This document shows positions 12,934-14,704 of a stretch of DNA of 14,704 nt, one piece after another (within the stretch, counting starts at the first letter, position 1; every line of letters begins with the position of its first letter). Under the pieces are notes generated by a model. It was not told the DNA's origin and ran no database searches. It saw only the letters and a program-made list of their open reading frames with translations. The stretch is taken from contig CAZNZD010000040.1 in the NCBI GenBank assembly GCA_964577435.1, forward strand, positions 1 to 14,704. The letters are read 5' to 3'. The DNA is from MWDF01 sp964577435 (lineage in GTDB: Bacteria > Bacillota > DTU025 > MWDF01). The position numbers were made by a program, and so were the translations under genes.

Positions 12934-12969
12934 GTATGACAGTATTGTCATATGACATGCTTGTCATAT
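12934..12969. promoter_or_regulatory. two overlapping TATGACA-N4-TGTCATA operators
   Basis: Dyad one is TATGACA (12935-12941), GTAT, TGTCATA (12946-12952). Dyad two is TATGACA (12951-12957), TGCT, TGTCATA (12962-12968). They share TA at 12951-12952, so the centre TGTCATATGACA is itself a perfect 12-base palindrome. In dyad two the arms extend to 8 matching bases (12950-12957 and 12962-12969). The right half-site covers the -35 of the promoter for the TetR gene. This is the expected placement for TetR autorepression with two dimers bound side by side. Confidence 0.8.
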
Positions 12970-12989
12970 ACCCTTCCCTGTGAGATAAT
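12961..12989 (+). promoter_or_regulatory. promoter of the TetR/ABC cassette
   Basis: TTGTCA (12961-12966), a 17-base spacer and GATAAT (12984-12989) form a good sigma-A-type promoter about 20 bases before the ATG at 13011. The -35 overlaps the second dyad of the putative TetR operator, so repressor binding would exclude RNA polymerase. The -10 and spacing carry the call; the -35 match is 5 of 6. Confidence 0.7.
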
Positions 12990-13010
12990 CGCACCGAGGA
13001 GGACTGCAAG

Positions 13011-13625
13011 ATGCCCAAGGATACTTTCATGAACCTTCCGGAGGATAAGAGGCAGCGGATATTCGAGGCCTCTGTTGACGAGTTCGCCGAAAAGAGGTTC
13101 AGCGATGCCTCCATAAACAGCATCATCAAGGCCGCCGGCATACCAAGGGGCAGCTTCTATCAATACTTCTCCGACAAGGAGGACCTGTACCTCTATACCC
13201 TAGGGGAGATCGGCAAGGAGAAGATAAAGATAGTGATGGAGGTCGGCAGGCTGGAACCCGAGGCGGATTTCTTCGAAGTCTACGAGCACATGTTCAAGGT
13301 GGGCATAAAGTGGGCTGAGAAGCATCCGAGATACAGCAGGATAGGCCTTCTGATGAAGCTCGACGACAGCGGCTTCATCGCAAAGCTTAAAGCAGTAACA
13401 GATGATGGCTTGAAGCAGCTGGAGGCATTGATCGACAGGGACAAGGAAAGGGGTCTTATCGCACCGGACATAGACTCCAGGCTTGTGGTGAACCTTCTGT
13501 ACAACAGCATCTCCCAGGACGTTCAGGAGCTTTTCGAGAAGGGAAACGAAGCCGAGCTCATGGAAAGGGTTAAGAAGACCATCCGCATCATCAAGGGGGG
13601 TATCACGATTGTTCAAGGCAGATAA
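13011..13625 (+). CDS. TetR/AcrR-family transcriptional regulator
   Basis: This encodes 204 residues. The N-terminal TetR DNA-binding domain spans about 11-62: RQRIFEASVDEFAEKRFSDA, then SINSIIKAAGIPRGSFYQYF (34-53), with the recognition helix IPRGSFYQYFSDKEDL. The rest is a helical ligand-binding domain of normal length, with no recognisable effector signature. The ATG has GAGGAGG (12995-13001) 9 bases upstream. The gene lies immediately downstream of the two overlapping dyads and overlaps the ABC ATPase start by 17 bases. It therefore most likely represses its own cassette and is relieved by a compound the ABC transporter exports (inference). Confidence 0.92.
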   Translation: MPKDTFMNLPEDKRQRIFEASVDEFAEKRFSDASINSIIKAAGIPRGSFYQYFSDKEDLYLYTLGEIGKEKIKIVMEVGRLEPEADFFEVYEHMFKVGIKWAEKHPRYSRIGLLMKLDDSGFIAKLKAVTDDGLKQLEALIDRDKERGLIAPDIDSRLVVNLLYNSISQDVQELFEKGNEAELMERVKKTIRIIKGGITIVQGR

Positions 13626-14460
13626 CCTCAGGTACAGCTATCCGAAGAGCAAGTCATGGGCAGTGGACGGCCTAAGCTTCGAAGTAAGGCCGGGCGAGAT
13701 ATACGGGCTTCTGGGGCCGAGCGGAGCCGGCAAGAGCACGACCCAGAAGGTACTCATCAAGCTGCTGAAGGGATATGAGGGCAGCATCTCCTATGCCGGA
13801 AGGCCGCTTGATTCCTATGGAAGCGAGTTTTATGAGGATATCGGGGTGAGCTTCGAGATGCCCATCTCTTTCTCAAAGCTTACGGCCATGGAGAACCTCG
13901 ACTTCTTCAGAAGGCTTTACAAGAAGACGGCGGACGTCGAGCCGCTCATGAAGAGGGTCGGGCTCTGGGAGGACAGGGACAAGAAGGCCGGAGAGTATTC
14001 CAAGGGCATGAAAATCAGGCTGAACTTCGTCAGGGCACTGCTAAACTCCCCTAAGATGCTCTTCCTGGACGAGCCCACAAACGGTCTGGACCCTGTGAAC
14101 GCAAGGATCATGAAGGATATAATACTTGAGTTCAAACAGGCCGGCGGCACCGTGTTCCTTACAAGCCACATAATGAGCGACGTTGAACAGCTCTGTGACA
14201 GGGTGGGCTTCATAATAAACGGCAAGCTCACTGAGGAGGACACGCCAAGAAACCTCAAGCTCAAGTACGGCAAGAAGACGGTAAGGGTGGAATACAGGGA
14301 AAGCGGCGAGCTGAAGGTCGCTGATTTCACGATGCAGCAGATAAAGGGCGACTCCTTCCACGAGCTGCTAAGGACGAAGGATGTCGAGACCATCCACAGC
14401 GGCGAGACGACGCTGGAGGAGATCTTCATAAAGGTTACGGGGGTGGCTCTTCATGAGTAG
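13609..14460 (+). CDS. ABC transporter ATP-binding protein (ABC-2-type drug export)
   Basis: This encodes 283 residues from TTG 13609 (AAGGGGGG at 13593-13600, 8-base spacing), overlapping the TetR stop. The nucleotide-binding domain is complete: Walker A GPSGAGKST (36-44), Q-loop position in SFEMPISFSKLTAMENL (here Glu83), signature YSKGMKIRL (130-138), Walker B MLFLDEP (150-156), D-loop GLD and the switch LTSHIMS (His187). The final ~60 residues (KKTVRVEYRES... to LEEIFIKVTG) are the usual accessory tail of ABC-2 exporter ATPases. The Glu in place of the Q-loop Gln and the YSKGM signature resemble fluoroquinolone-type ABC exporters of Clostridia, though substrate is not provable. It overlaps the permease start by 8 bases. 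Confidence 0.93.
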   Translation: MFKADNLRYSYPKSKSWAVDGLSFEVRPGEIYGLLGPSGAGKSTTQKVLIKLLKGYEGSISYAGRPLDSYGSEFYEDIGVSFEMPISFSKLTAMENLDFFRRLYKKTADVEPLMKRVGLWEDRDKKAGEYSKGMKIRLNFVRALLNSPKMLFLDEPTNGLDPVNARIMKDIILEFKQAGGTVFLTSHIMSDVEQLCDRVGFIINGKLTEEDTPRNLKLKYGKKTVRVEYRESGELKVADFTMQQIKGDSFHELLRTKDVETIHSGETTLEEIFIKVTGVALHE

Positions 14461-14704
14461 GCTCTCCGTACTCATCAAAGGCGAGTTTGATAGGCTCAGC
14501 AAATATAACCTATTCACGGCGAGCTTCGTGGCATCGTCCATGTACGTCGTCATGGCATACCTTTTAAGCACCGAGCAGCTCAAAGGCTTCCTTCCTCTGA
14601 TTTTCATCACGGACAGCACCATGATGACCATAGTCCTGGTCGGCGCTACCCTCTTCTATGAGAAGAAGGAGCACACTATCAACTCCATAATGGTGACCCC
14701 TGCG
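14453..14704 (+). CDS. ABC-2-type transporter permease, N-terminal part (cut by window end)
   Basis: The ATG at 14453 lies 8 bases inside the end of the ATPase gene, with GGGGGTGG just upstream. The frame stays open to the last base (84 codons). The sequence begins SRLSVLIKGEFDRLSKYN, followed by a hydrophobic segment (about 20-40: LFTASFVASSMYVVMAYLL), a second (about 47-68: FLPLIFITDSTMMTIVLVGA) and FYEKKEHTINSIMVTP (70-84). That last piece matches the cytoplasmic loop E-K-x-x-x-T-x-x-x-x-x-V-T-P of ABC-2 drug-export permeases. It completes the TetR-ATPase-permease cassette. A second permease gene may follow beyond the window. Confidence 0.88.
   Translation, partial: MSRLSVLIKGEFDRLSKYNLFTASFVASSMYVVMAYLLSTEQLKGFLPLIFITDSTMMTIVLVGATLFYEKKEHTINSIMVTPA

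Noticed and set aside
13917..14429. A 170-codon minus-strand frame opposite the ABC ATPase
   Set aside because: It is Ser/Leu-rich low-information translation antisense to an intact ABC ATPase with all its motifs; a shadow frame.

Overview
The window is bacterial chromosome, most likely from an anaerobic, moderately high-GC member of the Bacillota (Clostridia or a close relative). This is inferred from three things. Nearly every gene has a strong Shine-Dalgarno (SD) sequence (GGAGG or GGGGGT types), six of the starts look like TTG or GTG, and arginine and isoleucine are often coded by AGG and ATA. The gene families also fit (DUF4256, DUF6273, DUF5655, DUF5946, ANT(6), a ZupT-type ZIP transporter, a TetR/ABC-2 exporter cassette). 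I cannot name a genus. No mobile element, CRISPR array, rRNA or tRNA was recognised.

Layout. (1) 1-1480: the tail of an unidentified + strand gene meets a - strand pair, an excisionase-type HTH regulator and an alpha/beta hydrolase. The pair is driven by a clear sigma-A-like promoter that contains a perfect palindrome. (2) 1480-3000: a DUF2200 gene (+) with a possible structured leader and upstream small ORF converges on a CPBP-family membrane protease (-). The protease appears to be coupled by an ATGA overlap to a 27-codon small ORF. (3) 3092-8106: a tightly packed + strand run of eight mostly orphan genes: DUF4256, aminoglycoside 6-adenylyltransferase-like, DUF5655, DUF6273, DUF5946, a cysteine-rich protein, a MORN/YwqK-like protein and an alpha-alpha toroid protein. 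It ends 6 bases from a convergent VOC/PhnB gene (-). (4) 8676-12893: another + strand run: ZIP metal transporter, degenerate GIY-YIG protein, a fusion of two GNAT acetyltransferases, a DUF1801-like protein, an MBL-fold hydrolase with a C-terminal winged-helix-like tail, and an Frm2/HBN-like nitroreductase. (5) 12934-end: a TetR regulator, ABC ATPase and ABC permease with overlapping starts and stops. They sit behind a promoter whose -35 lies inside two overlapping TATGACA-N4-TGTCATA dyads, which looks like an autoregulated drug-efflux cassette.

How the genes fit together. Most neighbours are not members of one pathway. The run looks like a collection of housekeeping-accessory, stress and detoxification genes (adenylyltransferase, acetyltransferases, VOC protein, nitroreductase, MBL hydrolase, exporter) co-oriented by short or overlapping spacing. 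The most informative points are the overlapping TetR operators, the GNAT-GNAT fusion whose second half resembles streptothricin acetyltransferases, the TTG start of the adenylyltransferase, the small-ORF coupling ahead of the CPBP protease, and the cysteine-rich and toroid proteins of unknown job. I did not see a convincing previously undescribed multi-gene system. The best candidates are listed as findings with their limits.
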